Source: Belnapia arida (GTDB lineage: Bacteria; Pseudomonadota; Alphaproteobacteria; Acetobacterales; Acetobacteraceae). Taken from it: DNA of 64,000 bases. Under the pieces are notes generated by a model. The model worked only from the letters and a program-made list of their open reading frames with translations. It was not told the origin of the DNA and made no database searches. Shown piece after piece: positions 32,999 through 42,458 of the stretch (position 1 is the stretch's first letter; the number at the start of each line of letters is the position of its first letter). A program made the translations under genes and the position numbers. The stretch covers positions 62,001 to 126,000 of the forward strand of contig NZ_JAETWB010000004.1 in assembly GCF_016773205.1 (NCBI RefSeq), in the 5' to 3' direction.

Positions 32999-33763
32999 GT
33001 GCAGATGGGGCCAGGGATGCCGAAGGGCGGGAAAGCGAAGGGCTTCGCCGATATGGGGCTGCTGGCCTTGCCGCTCAAGATGCCGGAGGTTGCGCTAGGC
33101 CATCTCGGCCATCGTGCCCGCATGCGCCAGCGCCTGCTTACCGCCGGGCCCGAGGCGCTCGCCGATTACGAGCTGCTCGAGATGGTGCTCTTCCTCGCCC
33201 TGCCGCGGCAGGATACCAAGCCGATCGCCCGCGCGCTGATGGCCCGCTTCGGCAGCTTCGCCAATGCCATCGCCGCGCCGGCCGCCGAACTCTGCCAAGT
33301 GGAGGGGGTGAAGGAAGCCGGGGCCGCCGCGCTGAAGACGGTGCAGGCCGCCGCCCTTCGCCTGGCACGGGCCGATTTGCTGGACCGGCCGCTGCTAGAC
33401 TCCTGGGAGCGGCTGCTCGACTACCTCGCCGCCAGCCTGGCCAGGGCGCGGGTGGAGGAGGTGCATGTGCTCTTCCTCGACGCCCGCAACCAGCTGATCG
33501 CCGACGAGGTGCAGGGCCGCGGCACGGTGAACCACAGCCCGGTCTATCCGCGCGAGGTGGTGAGGCGCGCGCTGGAGTTGCAGGCGACGGCGCTGGTCCT
33601 GGTCCACAACCACCCCTCGGGCGACCCGACCCCCTCGCGCGCCGACTTGCAGATGACCGCGCAGATCAAGGCCGCCGCCGCCGTTTTCGACATCCACCTG
33701 CATGACCATCTCATCATCGGCAACGGGCGGCAGGTCTCCCTCCGGCGGGAGGGGCTGCTCTGA
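32999..33763 (+). CDS. radC: RadC family JAB1/MPN-domain protein
   Basis: The roughly 250-residue product has a helix-hairpin-helix half (HRARMRQRLLTAGPEALADYELLEMVLF) and a C-terminal JAB domain with the zinc motif HNHPSGDPTPSRAD, the Glu in EEVHVLFLD and IHLHDHLIIG. The name RadC comes from a repair phenotype that was later assigned to recG, so the function is unsettled; metal-dependent hydrolase activity is likely. The start is uncertain: GTG at 32999, or ATG at 33005 or 33017, the last having the best purine-rich site. Confidence 0.93.
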   Translation: MQMGPGMPKGGKAKGFADMGLLALPLKMPEVALGHLGHRARMRQRLLTAGPEALADYELLEMVLFLALPRQDTKPIARALMARFGSFANAIAAPAAELCQVEGVKEAGAAALKTVQAAALRLARADLLDRPLLDSWERLLDYLAASLARARVEEVHVLFLDARNQLIADEVQGRGTVNHSPVYPREVVRRALELQATALVLVHNHPSGDPTPSRADLQMTAQIKAAAAVFDIHLHDHLIIGNGRQVSLRREGLL

Positions 33764-33827
33764 GCGTGACCGAGGGGCAGATGTTGTGATGTTGACCCGA
33801 CCTACCGGCCAGCGGCAGGCTCGCGCC

Positions 33828-34709
33828 ATGCGCAAGCTCGTGCTGCCCGTTGCAATCTGCCTGATCGCCACCGGGCTGGGCCCGGCTTGGTCGCAAGGCA
33901 AGCCGCCGCCGCTCGGGGTGAACCCGGCGCCGGCGGAGCCGGGCGGCAAGCCGCCGCCGCTCGGCGCATCGCCCGTTCCGTCAGGCCCGGCCGTCGCCGC
34001 GGTGCCGGGCGGCAAGCCGCCGCCCCTGCCGCCGGGCAGCGGGCCCTTCGGTGCGTCGCCGGGCGGGCCGCGTGCCGTCTCCTCCGGCACCGGCTTCGTC
34101 GTCGCGCCCTCCCGCATCCTCACCAACTACCATGTGGCACGGCAGTGCTCGGAAATGCGCGTTCGCACCTCCACTGGCGCCGAGCTGACCGCCCGCGTCG
34201 GCGCAACGGATGAGCAGCGGGACCTCGCCCTGCTGACCGTGCAGGGCGGCGACCCTGGACCGGTGCTCAGCTTCCGCAGCGGGCCGGAGCTGCGGCGCGG
34301 CGAGGGTGTCGTCACCTATGGCTTCCCGCTGGCCGGCCTGCTTTCCTCCGGCCCGACCCTGACCACGGGAGAGATCTCGGCACTGGCCGGGCTGCGAGAC
34401 AACCAGACGCAGTTCCAGATCAGCGCGCCGGTGCAGCCGGGCAATTCCGGCGGTCCGCTGCTCGATCTCGGCGGCAATGTGGTGGGTGTCGTCGTGTCAA
34501 AGCTGAATGCCCAGCGCATCGCCCAATCCACCGGGGACATCCCGCAGAACGTCAATTTCGCTGTGAAGGGTAATGAAGTGGTCGATTTCCTTCGCCGCAA
34601 CAGCATCCAGCCACGGCTGGCACCGACCACCGGCTCGGCGCTGCGCAACGCGGCCGAGGTCGGGGAGGTTGCGCATCCCTCGACCGTCTTCCTCCGCTGC
34701 ATGCGGTGA
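33828..34709 (+). CDS. Trypsin-like serine protease (S1C) with GKPPPLG linker
   Basis: The 293-residue product has a signal peptide (MRKLVLPVAICLIATGLGPAWSQ), then a linker with three copies of GKPPPLG/GKPPPLP, and a trypsin domain with the full catalytic triad: His in ILTNYHVA, Asp in EQRDLALL and Ser in PGNSGGPLLD. It has no PDZ domain, unlike HtrA. It should act in the periplasm. The proline-rich linker may tether the protease to the envelope. It starts 64 bases after radC. Confidence 0.9.
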   Translation: MRKLVLPVAICLIATGLGPAWSQGKPPPLGVNPAPAEPGGKPPPLGASPVPSGPAVAAVPGGKPPPLPPGSGPFGASPGGPRAVSSGTGFVVAPSRILTNYHVARQCSEMRVRTSTGAELTARVGATDEQRDLALLTVQGGDPGPVLSFRSGPELRRGEGVVTYGFPLAGLLSSGPTLTTGEISALAGLRDNQTQFQISAPVQPGNSGGPLLDLGGNVVGVVVSKLNAQRIAQSTGDIPQNVNFAVKGNEVVDFLRRNSIQPRLAPTTGSALRNAAEVGEVAHPSTVFLRCMR

Positions 34710-34747
34710 TGCCTTCATGGCTCGTGCGTGCTAGCCTCGGCAAGCAC

Positions 34748-34833
34748 GGGGGCGTGCCGAAACGGTAGCCGGAAGGGACTTAAAATCCCTCGGGCGCAAG
34801 CCCGTGCGGGTTCGAATCCCGCCGCCCCTACCA
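34748..34833 (+). tRNA. tRNA-Leu(UAA)
   Basis: The acceptor GGGGGCG pairs with CGCCCCT (one G-U), and the anticodon stem AGGGA/TCCCT closes the loop CTTAAAA, giving anticodon TAA. A long variable arm (CGGGCGCAAGCCCG) and a T arm with GGTTCGAATCC follow, as expected for leucine. The CCA end is encoded (34831-34833). Confidence 0.97.
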
Positions 34834-34902
34834 CCTTTCGGTGCATTTTCCTGTCTGCTTTCCGTGCGCTGGTGTAAATACCGGTCCGGGGGTTTGTCGT
34901 CG

Positions 34903-36804
34903 ATGCGGTCGGTCTGGGAGGTCATGCGAAGCGGGTGGACCGCCGCTCTCAGTCTGCTCGTGGTGCTTGGCTTTTGCGTCCTCGCCATCGCCGTCATCCT
35001 GGAGATGCGCGCCGATCGCTGGGCCGAGGCGACCGAGGCGTCGCTGAACCTCAACCGTGCGGTCGGCCAGGACATCGCCCGCACCCTCGGCACGCTCGAC
35101 CTCGCCCTGCTCGACGTCGCCGAGCGGCTGCGCCAGGGCCAAGGCGTCCATCGCGAGCGCCTGCTCCACACCCCCGTCTTCGACCGTTCGGCCACCGCGC
35201 GGCATCTCGGCTCGGTCATCATCCTCGATGCCGAGGGCGTGGTGGTAAGCGATACCGGCGGCGTCGGCCTGCAGGGGCTCAGCCTGGCCGACCGGGACTA
35301 TTTCAGGGTGCATCAGGCCGGTACCGAGGCTGGGCTCTTCCTCAGCCGCGCCTTCGTCGGACGGGGCAGCGGAGAGTGGCGGCTGGCCCTCAGCCGCCGC
35401 TGGGACAGGCCGGATGGCAGCCTTGGTGGGGTCGTGGTCGCCGCATTGAAGCTCGACTATTTCAGGGACATCTTCGGCAGCCTCGCCCTGGGCCCGAGCG
35501 GGCGGATCACCCTGTTGCGCGAGGACGGCATCGTCCTGATGCGCATGCCGGAGGAGCCGGGGCTGATCGGCCAGGATCTCAGCCAGGGCACCGCCTTCCG
35601 CGCCATCCCGAACGCGGCCGAGGGGCATTACCGCAGCATCTCCGGCCGCGACAAGGTCGAGCGCTTCTACGTGTTCAAGCGCATCGAGGGCCTGCCGCTG
35701 ATCCTTAACCTCGGCATCTCGATCGAAGCCATCGAGGCCGAGTGGCGGCCGCGGGCCTTCGTCATCGGCGGGACGACGCTGGTGCTGGTCACGGCGCTGC
35801 TCGCCGCCCTCTGGCGGCTGCGGCTGGAGCTCGGCCGGCGCCAGACGGCGGAGCAGGCGGCGCGGCAGAGCGAGGCGGAGTTCCGCCTGCTGGCCGAGAA
35901 TACCAGCGACATCGTCTCCCGCATCGGCTCGGACGGCATCCGCCGCTATGTCTCGCCCTCCGCGCTCCGCCTGGTCGGACGCGACCCGGCGCAGCTGGTC
36001 GGCCGGCCGGCGACGGAGGACATCCACCCCGAGGACATGCCGGCGGTGCGGACCGAGATCGCCCGGTTGCGCACGCGTGAGGCGGAGGAGGCGATGATCA
36101 CCTACCGGAGCTGGCGGGCCGACGGGACGGAGATCTGGCTGGAAGCGACGCTGAAGGTGGTGAAGGACGAGGCGAGCGGCGCGCTGGACGGCGTGGTCGC
36201 CGTGGCCCGCGACATCACCGAGCGAAAGGCGCTCGAGACCCAGCTTGCCCGCTTGGCACGGTTCGATGCGCTGACGGGCGTCGCCAACCGCCGCGCCTTC
36301 GACGAGGCGCTCGGGCAGGAATGGGCGCGCTGCATGCAGGCGGGGCTGCCGATCGCCCTCATCATGGTCGATGTGGACCGGTTCAAATCCTACAACGACC
36401 ATTACGGCCATCAGGGCGGCGATGCCTGCCTCCGGGTGGTGGCAGCCACCGTCGGGGCGACGATCCGCCGGGCCGGCGACCTCGTCGCCCGCTATGGCGG
36501 CGAGGAATTCGTCGTGCTGCTGCCGGAGACCGATGCCGAGGGCGCCGAGGCCGTCGCCGAACGGCTGCGCTATGAGGTCGAGGCGCTCGGCTTGCCGCAT
36601 GCCAGTCGCGGCCTCGAATGCGGCGTCGTCACCGTCAGCGTCGGGTTGGCCGGCATGCAGCCAGCCTCCTGCCGCATTGCCCGCGGGCCGGAGGCGCTGG
36701 TCGAGGCGGCGGACCAGGCACTCTACCGAGCCAAGCAGGACGGGCGGAACCGCGTCATGCGCGCCCCCCAGATCGACCCGCTCGGCCCCGTCACCGTCGC
36801 CTGA
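34903..36804 (+). CDS. Membrane diguanylate cyclase with dCache and PAS domains
   Basis: The 633-residue product should make cyclic di-GMP. Order: a transmembrane helix near residues 10-35; a periplasmic double-Cache-like sensor (about 45-280, with LADRDYFRVHQA and GLFLSRAFVG); a second helix near 287-307; a PAS domain (about 325-450); and a GGDEF domain with active motif GGEEF at 532-536. The inhibitory site Arg523-Ala-Gly-Asp526 lies exactly five residues before it, so product feedback is intact. The frame is open back into the tRNA, so the ATG at 34903 with a GGGGG site is used; 34924 is an alternative. Confidence 0.93.
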   Translation: MRSVWEVMRSGWTAALSLLVVLGFCVLAIAVILEMRADRWAEATEASLNLNRAVGQDIARTLGTLDLALLDVAERLRQGQGVHRERLLHTPVFDRSATARHLGSVIILDAEGVVVSDTGGVGLQGLSLADRDYFRVHQAGTEAGLFLSRAFVGRGSGEWRLALSRRWDRPDGSLGGVVVAALKLDYFRDIFGSLALGPSGRITLLREDGIVLMRMPEEPGLIGQDLSQGTAFRAIPNAAEGHYRSISGRDKVERFYVFKRIEGLPLILNLGISIEAIEAEWRPRAFVIGGTTLVLVTALLAALWRLRLELGRRQTAEQAARQSEAEFRLLAENTSDIVSRIGSDGIRRYVSPSALRLVGRDPAQLVGRPATEDIHPEDMPAVRTEIARLRTREAEEAMITYRSWRADGTEIWLEATLKVVKDEASGALDGVVAVARDITERKALETQLARLARFDALTGVANRRAFDEALGQEWARCMQAGLPIALIMVDVDRFKSYNDHYGHQGGDACLRVVAATVGATIRRAGDLVARYGGEEFVVLLPETDAEGAEAVAERLRYEVEALGLPHASRGLECGVVTVSVGLAGMQPASCRIARGPEALVEAADQALYRAKQDGRNRVMRAPQIDPLGPVTVA

Positions 36805-36813
36805 CGGACGGTC

Positions 36814-37611
36814 TCAGAAAGCGGGTACCACCGCGCCCTGGAAGGTGGCGGCGACGAAATCCTTCACTTCCTGCGTCTGGTAGGCTGCCACCAGGCGCCG
36901 CACCCAGGGCGCCGCCTGGTCCTGCCGCCGCACGGCGATGAGGTTGGCATAAGGGCTATCGGCGCTCTCCAGCGCGATCGCGTCCTTCACCGGGTTGAGC
37001 CCGGCGGGAACGGCGAAATTGGTGTTGATCGCCGCTGCATCCACCTCCTGCAGCACGCGGGGCAGCTGCGCCGCCTCCAGCTCCAGGACTCGCAGCCGGC
37101 GCGGGTTCTCGGTGATGTCGGCGACCGTCGCACGGAAGTCGCTGCCCGGGCGCAGGCCGAAGGCGCCCTTGGAGGCCAGCAGCACCAGGGCGCGGCCGCC
37201 ATTGGTCGGGTCGTTCGGGATGGCGACGCGGCCGCCCTGCGGCAGCTCCGCCAGCGACTTGACCTTCCGGGAATAGACGCCGAGCGGGAAGATCAGCGTC
37301 TTGCCGACGCCGACCAGCGGCAGGCCGCGGTCCTTCACCTGCTGGTCGAGGAAGGGCTGGTGCTGGTAGCTGTTTGCATCGAGGTCGCCCGCCGCCAGCG
37401 CCGCGTTCGGCTGGATGTAGTCCTGGAATTCGGTGATGCGCAGGACGAGCCCGTCGCGCGCCGCGACCTCGCGCACCTTTTCCAACACTTGGGCATGCGG
37501 CCCCGCCGTCGCGCCGATGCGGAGCGGTCGGGCAGCGCTGCCGATCTCCTGCGCGTAAGCGAGAGAGGGTGCGGCAAGAGCGGCGAGCAGCAGCGGGCGG
37601 CGGCGGATCAT
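36814..37611 (-). CDS. metQ: MetQ-type methionine-binding protein
   Basis: The 265-residue product belongs to the NlpA/MetQ family of binding proteins for D/L-methionine. Family segments are ITEFQDYIQPNAALAAGDLDANSYQHQPFL, GGRVAIPNDPTNGGRALVLL and INTNFAVPAGLNP. The signal peptide (RRRPLLLAALAAPSLAYAQ) ends in an ordinary AYA-Q site, so this MetQ is soluble periplasmic and not a lipoprotein as in E. coli. It is 14 bases after metI in the operon metN-metI-metQ. Confidence 0.93.
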   Translation of the reverse strand: MIRRRPLLLAALAAPSLAYAQEIGSAARPLRIGATAGPHAQVLEKVREVAARDGLVLRITEFQDYIQPNAALAAGDLDANSYQHQPFLDQQVKDRGLPLVGVGKTLIFPLGVYSRKVKSLAELPQGGRVAIPNDPTNGGRALVLLASKGAFGLRPGSDFRATVADITENPRRLRVLELEAAQLPRVLQEVDAAAINTNFAVPAGLNPVKDAIALESADSPYANLIAVRRQDQAAPWVRRLVAAYQTQEVKDFVAATFQGAVVPAF

Positions 37612-37625
37612 GCGGGGTACTCCGG

Positions 37626-38288
37626 TCAACGGTGGGACAGCCGGCGGACCAGCCAGTCCCCGATGGACTGCAGGCCCTGCACCAGCAGGATGAGGATGAG
37701 GACGACGCTCGCCATCACCTCCGGCATGAAGCGCTGGTAGCCGAAGCGGATGCCGAGGTCGCCGAGCCCGCCGCCGCCGATCGCCCCCGCCATGGCGGAG
37801 AAGCCGACCAGCGAGACCAGCGCCACGGTGACGGCGGCGATCAGCCCTGGCAGCGCCTCCGGCACCAGCACCTTCCAGACGATCTGGCCGCGCGAGGCGC
37901 CCATGGCCTGGGCCGCCTCGACCACGCCGGAATCGACCTCGCGCAGCGCATTCTCGAAGAGCCGGGCGAGGAAGGCGGTCGCGGCGAGGGCCAGCGGCAC
38001 GATCGCCGCACCGGTGCCGATGGAGGTGCCGGCGACGAGCCGGGTAAAGGGCACGATGGCGACCATCAGGATGATGAAGGGCGTCGACCGAGCGGCATTC
38101 ACGACGAGGCCGAGCGGCCGGTTCAGCCAGGGCCGCGGAGTGAGGCCGTCCGGTCCGGTCACATGCAGCAGCAGGGCGAGTGGCAGGCCGAAGGTGACGG
38201 CGAGCACCGTGCTGACACCGACCATGACGAGGGTCTGGCCCAGCGCCTCGATCAGCAGGTCCTGCATCATGGAGGTGAGCCAGCTCAT
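37626..38288 (-). CDS. metI: Methionine ABC transporter permease MetI
   Basis: The 220-residue product has five hydrophobic helices and the ABC permease EAA loop (EAAQAMGASRGQIVWKVLVPEALPGL). RSTPFIILMVAIVPFTRLV and GAIGGGGLGDLGIRFGYQ are typical MetI segments. Its start overlaps the metN stop by four bases, so the pair is translationally coupled. Confidence 0.96.
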   Translation of the reverse strand: MSWLTSMMQDLLIEALGQTLVMVGVSTVLAVTFGLPLALLLHVTGPDGLTPRPWLNRPLGLVVNAARSTPFIILMVAIVPFTRLVAGTSIGTGAAIVPLALAATAFLARLFENALREVDSGVVEAAQAMGASRGQIVWKVLVPEALPGLIAAVTVALVSLVGFSAMAGAIGGGGLGDLGIRFGYQRFMPEVMASVVLILILLVQGLQSIGDWLVRRLSHR

Positions 38289-39343
38289 GCCGCGATCTCC
38301 TCGATGACGAGGCCCAAGGCCCGCATCCAGGCGAAAGCCGCCTCCAGCGCCTCGGCCGGGCCATAGGCGGCGAGCGCCATCACGCCGAAGGGCTCGCCGG
38401 CGATGCTGTCGATGCGGCCGGCGGCGATGTCGAGGTTGATGCCGAAGTCCCGGCTTGCCTCGCTGATGACGGCGCGCGTGCTGTGCGGGCCGAGGAAGAG
38501 TACCTGCACCAACCGCCGCGCCTCGCCTGGCCTTGGCGCGGGCAGGCGGGCGAGCGTCCCGGCCGGCACGCCATGGCCGATCACCTCGGCGACGAAGCGC
38601 CGCGTCGTCTCCTGGCGCGGCCGGGTGAAGACCTCGAGCACCGGTCCCTGCTCGATGACGCGCCCGGCCTCCATCACCGCCACGCGGTCGCAGATCGACT
38701 TCACCACCGCCATTTCATGGGTGATGAGCAGCACGGTGAGCTGCAGCCGGTCGCGCAGGTCGCGGATCAGCGCCAGGATCTCGGCCGTCGTCTCCGGGTC
38801 GAGCGCGCTGGTCGCCTCGTCGCAGAGCAGGATGCGCGGGCGGCTGGCGAGCGCGCGCGCGATGCCGACGCGCTGCTTCTGCCCGCCCGAGAGCTGGGCC
38901 GGATAGGCATCCCGCTTCGCCTCCAGCCCGACCAGCGGCAGCAACTCGGCGACGCGCGCAACGCGCTCGGCGCGGGGGATGCCGGCGATCTCGAGCGGGA
39001 AGGCGATGTTCTCCGCAACTGTCCGGCGGTGGTGCAGGTTGAAGTGCTGGAAGACCATGCCGATGCCGCGCCGGGCCGCCCGCAGCGCCTCAGGATCAAG
39101 GCCGAGCAGGTCCTGGCCGAGCACGGTGACAGCGCCCGTATCCGGCCTCTCCAGCAGGTTGACGGTGCGCACCAGGGTGGACTTGCCGGCGCCGGAGCGG
39201 CCGACGATGCCGAAGATCTCGCCGCTGCGCACCTCAAGCGAGACGTCGCTCAGCGCCAGCGTCCCGCCCGCGGCGAAGCGCTTGCTGAGGCCGGCGAGGC
39301 GGATGGCGGTGTCGTCGGCCTGGAGGGTGGGGATGTCACGCAT
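38285..39343 (-). CDS. metN: Methionine ABC transporter ATPase MetN
   Basis: The 352-residue ATPase has Walker A GRSGAGKS, the Q-loop FQHFNLHHRRTV, signature LSGGQKQRVGIARAL, Walker B LLCDEATSALDP and the switch His in LLITHEMA. The C-terminal 90 residues form the NIL regulatory domain, which in E. coli MetN binds methionine and inhibits transport. The start MRDIPTLQ is preferred over an upstream Met for family length. No SAM riboswitch is recognisable in the 78 bases between it and the porin gene upstream. Confidence 0.95.
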   Translation of the reverse strand: MRDIPTLQADDTAIRLAGLSKRFAAGGTLALSDVSLEVRSGEIFGIVGRSGAGKSTLVRTVNLLERPDTGAVTVLGQDLLGLDPEALRAARRGIGMVFQHFNLHHRRTVAENIAFPLEIAGIPRAERVARVAELLPLVGLEAKRDAYPAQLSGGQKQRVGIARALASRPRILLCDEATSALDPETTAEILALIRDLRDRLQLTVLLITHEMAVVKSICDRVAVMEAGRVIEQGPVLEVFTRPRQETTRRFVAEVIGHGVPAGTLARLPAPRPGEARRLVQVLFLGPHSTRAVISEASRDFGINLDIAAGRIDSIAGEPFGVMALAAYGPAEALEAAFAWMRALGLVIEEIAA

Positions 39344-39420
39344 GATGGTCGTGGTATGGCGTGGGTCCATCGAAATTACCACCCGCGTCATGCGCAGATC
39401 AGCCATCGCCTCCATGGAGT

Positions 39421-40836
39421 TCAGAAGGCGACCCGCGTCCTGAGTGAGAAGACGTTCACCGGCCCGCGGTCGGCGTTGTAGGCCGGGTTGGCGATGAGCT
39501 GGTAGTCGAGTGCCATGCTGAGGCCGGGCGCGATGCGCGCATCGTAGAAGATTTCCGTCGCCAGCTCCGGTGAGTAATTCAGCCGCCCGTCGCCGGTGAT
39601 GAAGCCGATGCCGCCCGCCTCCAGGTATTGCCGCCGCCCGGACGAGATCCAGCCGATATTGGTGCCGAGGCCGATCGTGTCCGCCGGCCGCTCCCAGCGG
39701 TCGCCACGCAGCGAGAGGCCGGCGGAGATGGCGCGGTCCATCTCGGTGAACATCCAGTTTTGGGTGCGGCCGTCATTCCAGGAGAGGCGGAGGAAGGCGC
39801 CGAGGTCGTCGGTCAGCGCCTGCTCCATGTTGAGCGCCACCATCTGCTTCAGCCGGTAGCCGGAGGGGTTCTTGTCGAAACTCTCGAAGCCGTTCTCGAA
39901 CAGTTCGCCCCAGCTGGATTGCCGGGCGCGGGAGGCGCCGTAGAGCAGCCGCACCGCGCCCGGCCGCCCATTGATCTCGTAGAAGCGGTCCACCTGGCCG
40001 ATCACCTGCCAGGCGCGGGTGATACCCGGGTCCATGAAGAGGCCATTGGCACGCCTTGCCACCTGGAAGGCTCCGGCCCGCAACGCCCAGACGCCGTTCT
40101 CCCACTCCACCGCGGCGCCATAGGTCCAGCCCCGCGCATCGGCCGCGAAGTCGAAGGCGCCGGCGCCGACCAGGCCCCAATTAATGAATTGGGTGCGAGC
40201 GTCATGCGCGTACAGGTTGTCGTCGAAGATGTCCCAGACCGAGAATTTGCCGAGCGTGATCGTCAGCCGCTCCCGCGGCATCGGCCCGTTGAAACGCAGC
40301 GGGTCCTCGTCATCCGGCACGGTGTCGCCGGAGAGGGCGATGGTCTGGCGCAGGAAGGCGCGGGGGACGAAGAAGGTGGGCTCGGTGGAGCCGAGGCGGA
40401 AGGCCTCGTTGTTCGGGAAGGCGGCGGCGCCGGTGGAGTTGGAGAGGCCGAAGCCGCGCGTCACCGAGGCATCGACGATCACCTCCGCGCCGCGCCAGAG
40501 CTGCCGGCCGAGGATGAGGTCGGTGGACAGCGTGTTCCGTGCATTCGCCGCCGGGCTGAGGCTGCCTTCGCCGCGATAAGGCGAGTTGAAGCGCGGATGC
40601 CCCTGCAGCACGAAGGTCGCCTGGCCGCGCAGCATCCAGCCCTGCTCCTCCAGCCGATCCTGGAGCGCGGCGAGGTCAGGGAAGAGCGCCGCCTCGGGCG
40701 GGCCGACATTGGCGACGGCGGCGCTGCCATAGCCCTGCGCCGCAGCCGGGCCAAGCAGGCCGAGCAGCGCCAAGGCAGCCCCGGCCAATGCCCCGAAAAG
40801 GGCGCGGGGCAGGGTTGGGCCGGGCAGCAATCGCAT
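39421..40836 (-). CDS. OprB-family carbohydrate-selective porin
   Basis: The 471-residue product has a signal peptide (ALFGALAGAALALLGLLGPAAAQ) and an outer membrane beta-barrel sequence: alternating strands and a C-terminal aromatic RTRVAF expected by the BAM complex. WMLRGQATFVLQGHPRFNSPYRGEGSL and FSVWDIFDDNLYAHDARTQFINW are OprB/DUF-type porin segments. In Acetobacteraceae such porins admit sugars. The gene is on the same strand as metNIQ with 77 bases between; joint transcription is possible. Confidence 0.88.
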   Translation of the reverse strand: MRLLPGPTLPRALFGALAGAALALLGLLGPAAAQGYGSAAVANVGPPEAALFPDLAALQDRLEEQGWMLRGQATFVLQGHPRFNSPYRGEGSLSPAANARNTLSTDLILGRQLWRGAEVIVDASVTRGFGLSNSTGAAAFPNNEAFRLGSTEPTFFVPRAFLRQTIALSGDTVPDDEDPLRFNGPMPRERLTITLGKFSVWDIFDDNLYAHDARTQFINWGLVGAGAFDFAADARGWTYGAAVEWENGVWALRAGAFQVARRANGLFMDPGITRAWQVIGQVDRFYEINGRPGAVRLLYGASRARQSSWGELFENGFESFDKNPSGYRLKQMVALNMEQALTDDLGAFLRLSWNDGRTQNWMFTEMDRAISAGLSLRGDRWERPADTIGLGTNIGWISSGRRQYLEAGGIGFITGDGRLNYSPELATEIFYDARIAPGLSMALDYQLIANPAYNADRGPVNVFSLRTRVAF

Positions 40837-40859
40837 TGCGGGGCAGTCTTGCGGACGGG

Positions 40860-41084
40860 TTACGCCGCCTTCGGCAGGGCGAGGGCGACGCGACAGAGGC
40901 GGGTGGCCACGACGCCGGCCCAGGGGTTCCTCGGCGCCGGCGTGGCCTCGCCATCGCCCAGGGCCAGGGCGGCCGCCGGCATAGCGGGGTGCTCCGCCGC
41001 CTCGTGCCGTTTCATGAAAACATCACGCGCCTCGGCCAAGGTCGTGCCGAGGGTCGCATCGCGGGTGAGTGCGCCATTCGCCAT
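40860..41084 (-). CDS. Small hypothetical protein upstream of the porin gene
   Basis: The 74-residue frame has a plausible ribosome site (GGAG seven bases from the ATG) and lies 23 bases upstream of the porin gene on the same strand. The N-terminal half is charged and helix-prone (LAEARDVFMKRHEAAEHP); the rest is alanine- and proline-rich. No family is recognised. It may be a genuine small gene cotranscribed with the porin, or a chance frame in GC-rich DNA. Confidence 0.45.
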   Translation of the reverse strand: MANGALTRDATLGTTLAEARDVFMKRHEAAEHPAMPAAALALGDGEATPAPRNPWAGVVATRLCRVALALPKAA

Positions 41085-41380
41085 CGCTCGTCTCCATCCC
41101 GTCCGGGGCCTAAGGGTGGAGGCGAGCGGGGAAAGCGCCGCCTAGGCCGCGCCTCCCGTCTCGCCTGGCACCGGGCCGGAGGCGGGTCTCGCTGTTCCGG
41201 GCGGCACCGCAACCGTCGCCGCGGGGGCGATCGGGGCAGTGCCACGCCTAGGGTGGGGGTCCATCGGTCTCTCTGTCGTCGGGTTGCCGGCGGGAGGCCC
41301 CGCGGCGGCGACAGGGGCCATACAGCCCCTGGTGCCTCAGTTCAACACCGGTAACGCGCCCGATGCGGTTGCGTTGGCGC
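41085..41380. other. Stretch without an identified gene
   Basis: Between the small hypothetical gene and the Bug receptor stop, I see no supported gene, RNA or terminator. The plus strand stays open from 41146 to 41408, but the reading is Ala/Gly/Pro-rich, has no good start site and overlaps the converging receptor gene. Confidence 0.4.
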
Positions 41381-42346
41381 TCAATCGAGCTTCACGTTGT
41401 TGGCGCGGATGATGGCGCCCCAGCTCTCGGTCTCGCTCGCAAGCCAGCCGCGGAAGGCGGCGGGACCCTCGGCGCGGACTTCGCCACCGAGATCGGCGAT
41501 GCGCCGCGTCACCTCCGGCTGGGCGAGGACGCTCCGCAGCACCTCGTCCCAGCGGGCGATCATCGGTTGGGGCGTGCCGCCCGGCAACAGCACCCCTTGC
41601 CAGGTGCCGCTGTCGACCGCGGGCCAGCCGAGCTCGCGGAAGGTGGGCAGCGCCGGGAAGGCGGCAAGGCGATGCGCGCCCGAGACGGCGATGCCGCGCA
41701 ACGTGCCGTTCTGCACGAAGGGCTGCGTCGCCGTCGCGCCGTTGATGATGAGGTTCGCCTCGCCGCTCGCCGCCGCCGAGAGCGCCGCCGCCCCGCCGCG
41801 ATAGGGGACGAAAACCGGCTCCGTGCCCCAGGCTTGGGTCAGCATCAGCGCCGTCAGGTGGTTGGCGGCGCCGATGCCGGAATGGGCGACGTTGACCTTG
41901 GCGGGGTTGGCCTTGGCATAGGCGGTGAGCTCCGCCGCGTCCTTCGCCGGCAGGCTCGGATGCACGGCGAGGATGTAGGGCGCGTAGATCAGCATGGTCG
42001 CCGGCGCCAGGTCGCGCCGGACGTCGAAGGGCAGGCGGGTGAAGAGGCTCGGCGCCGTCGCCAGGATGCCGGCATCGATCAGCAGGATGGTGTGGCCGTC
42101 CGGCGGCGCCTTGGCCACCGCATCGGCGCCCAGGTTGCCGGCCGCGCCCGGCCGGTTCTCCACCACCACCGACTGGCCGAGCTGCTTCGTCAGCTCCGGC
42201 GCCAGGATGCGGGCGAGGATGTCGCTGGTGCCACCCGGGGCGAAGGGGATGACGACCCGGATGGTGTGGTCGAAGCCGGTCTGCGCCAGGGCCGGCGCGG
42301 CGAGCAGGGCGGGCGTGGCGAGCAGCAGGCGGCGGCGCGTCGGCAT
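41381..42346 (-). CDS. Bug-type tripartite tricarboxylate transporter receptor
   Basis: The 321-residue product is a second Bug-family periplasmic receptor. It has a signal peptide (TRRRLLLATPALLAAPALAQ) and VVIPFAPGGTSDILARIL, VENRPGAAGNLGADAV, PDGHTILLID and YRGGAAALSAAASGE. The start MPTRRR is chosen from the signal peptide; the frame stays open upstream. No TctAB permease is present. The PRISE-type gene diverges from it across 112 bases, but a functional link is not evident. Confidence 0.93.
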   Translation of the reverse strand: MPTRRRLLLATPALLAAPALAQTGFDHTIRVVIPFAPGGTSDILARILAPELTKQLGQSVVVENRPGAAGNLGADAVAKAPPDGHTILLIDAGILATAPSLFTRLPFDVRRDLAPATMLIYAPYILAVHPSLPAKDAAELTAYAKANPAKVNVAHSGIGAANHLTALMLTQAWGTEPVFVPYRGGAAALSAAASGEANLIINGATATQPFVQNGTLRGIAVSGAHRLAAFPALPTFRELGWPAVDSGTWQGVLLPGGTPQPMIARWDEVLRSVLAQPEVTRRIADLGGEVRAEGPAAFRGWLASETESWGAIIRANNVKLD

Positions 42347-42458
42347 GGCGTTTTCCCGGACAGGTTTCGCCGAGTCTAGCACCGGCATGGCCCAGGCGGG
42401 CAGGCCCTGGCGCCCCGCCGGGGGGCGGTCCAGTCTGTCGGCCCGTGGGGGAGGGGCC

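Noticed and set aside
33828-34709. Second pseudoprotease
   Set aside because: I checked its triad because of the dead HtrA-like gene: His, Asp and Ser are all present, so it is an ordinary protease.
34740-34840. tRNA gene as an integration site
   Set aside because: No integrase, no direct repeat of the tRNA 3' end and no change in composition follow it.
34804-34902. N-terminal extension of the diguanylate cyclase into the tRNA gene
   Set aside because: The extra codons would translate the 3' end of tRNA-Leu; a later ATG with a ribosome site and the membrane helix fits better.
39344-39420. Possible SAM riboswitch before metN
   Set aside because: Only 77 bases are available and no SAM-I or SAM-II core sequence is visible.
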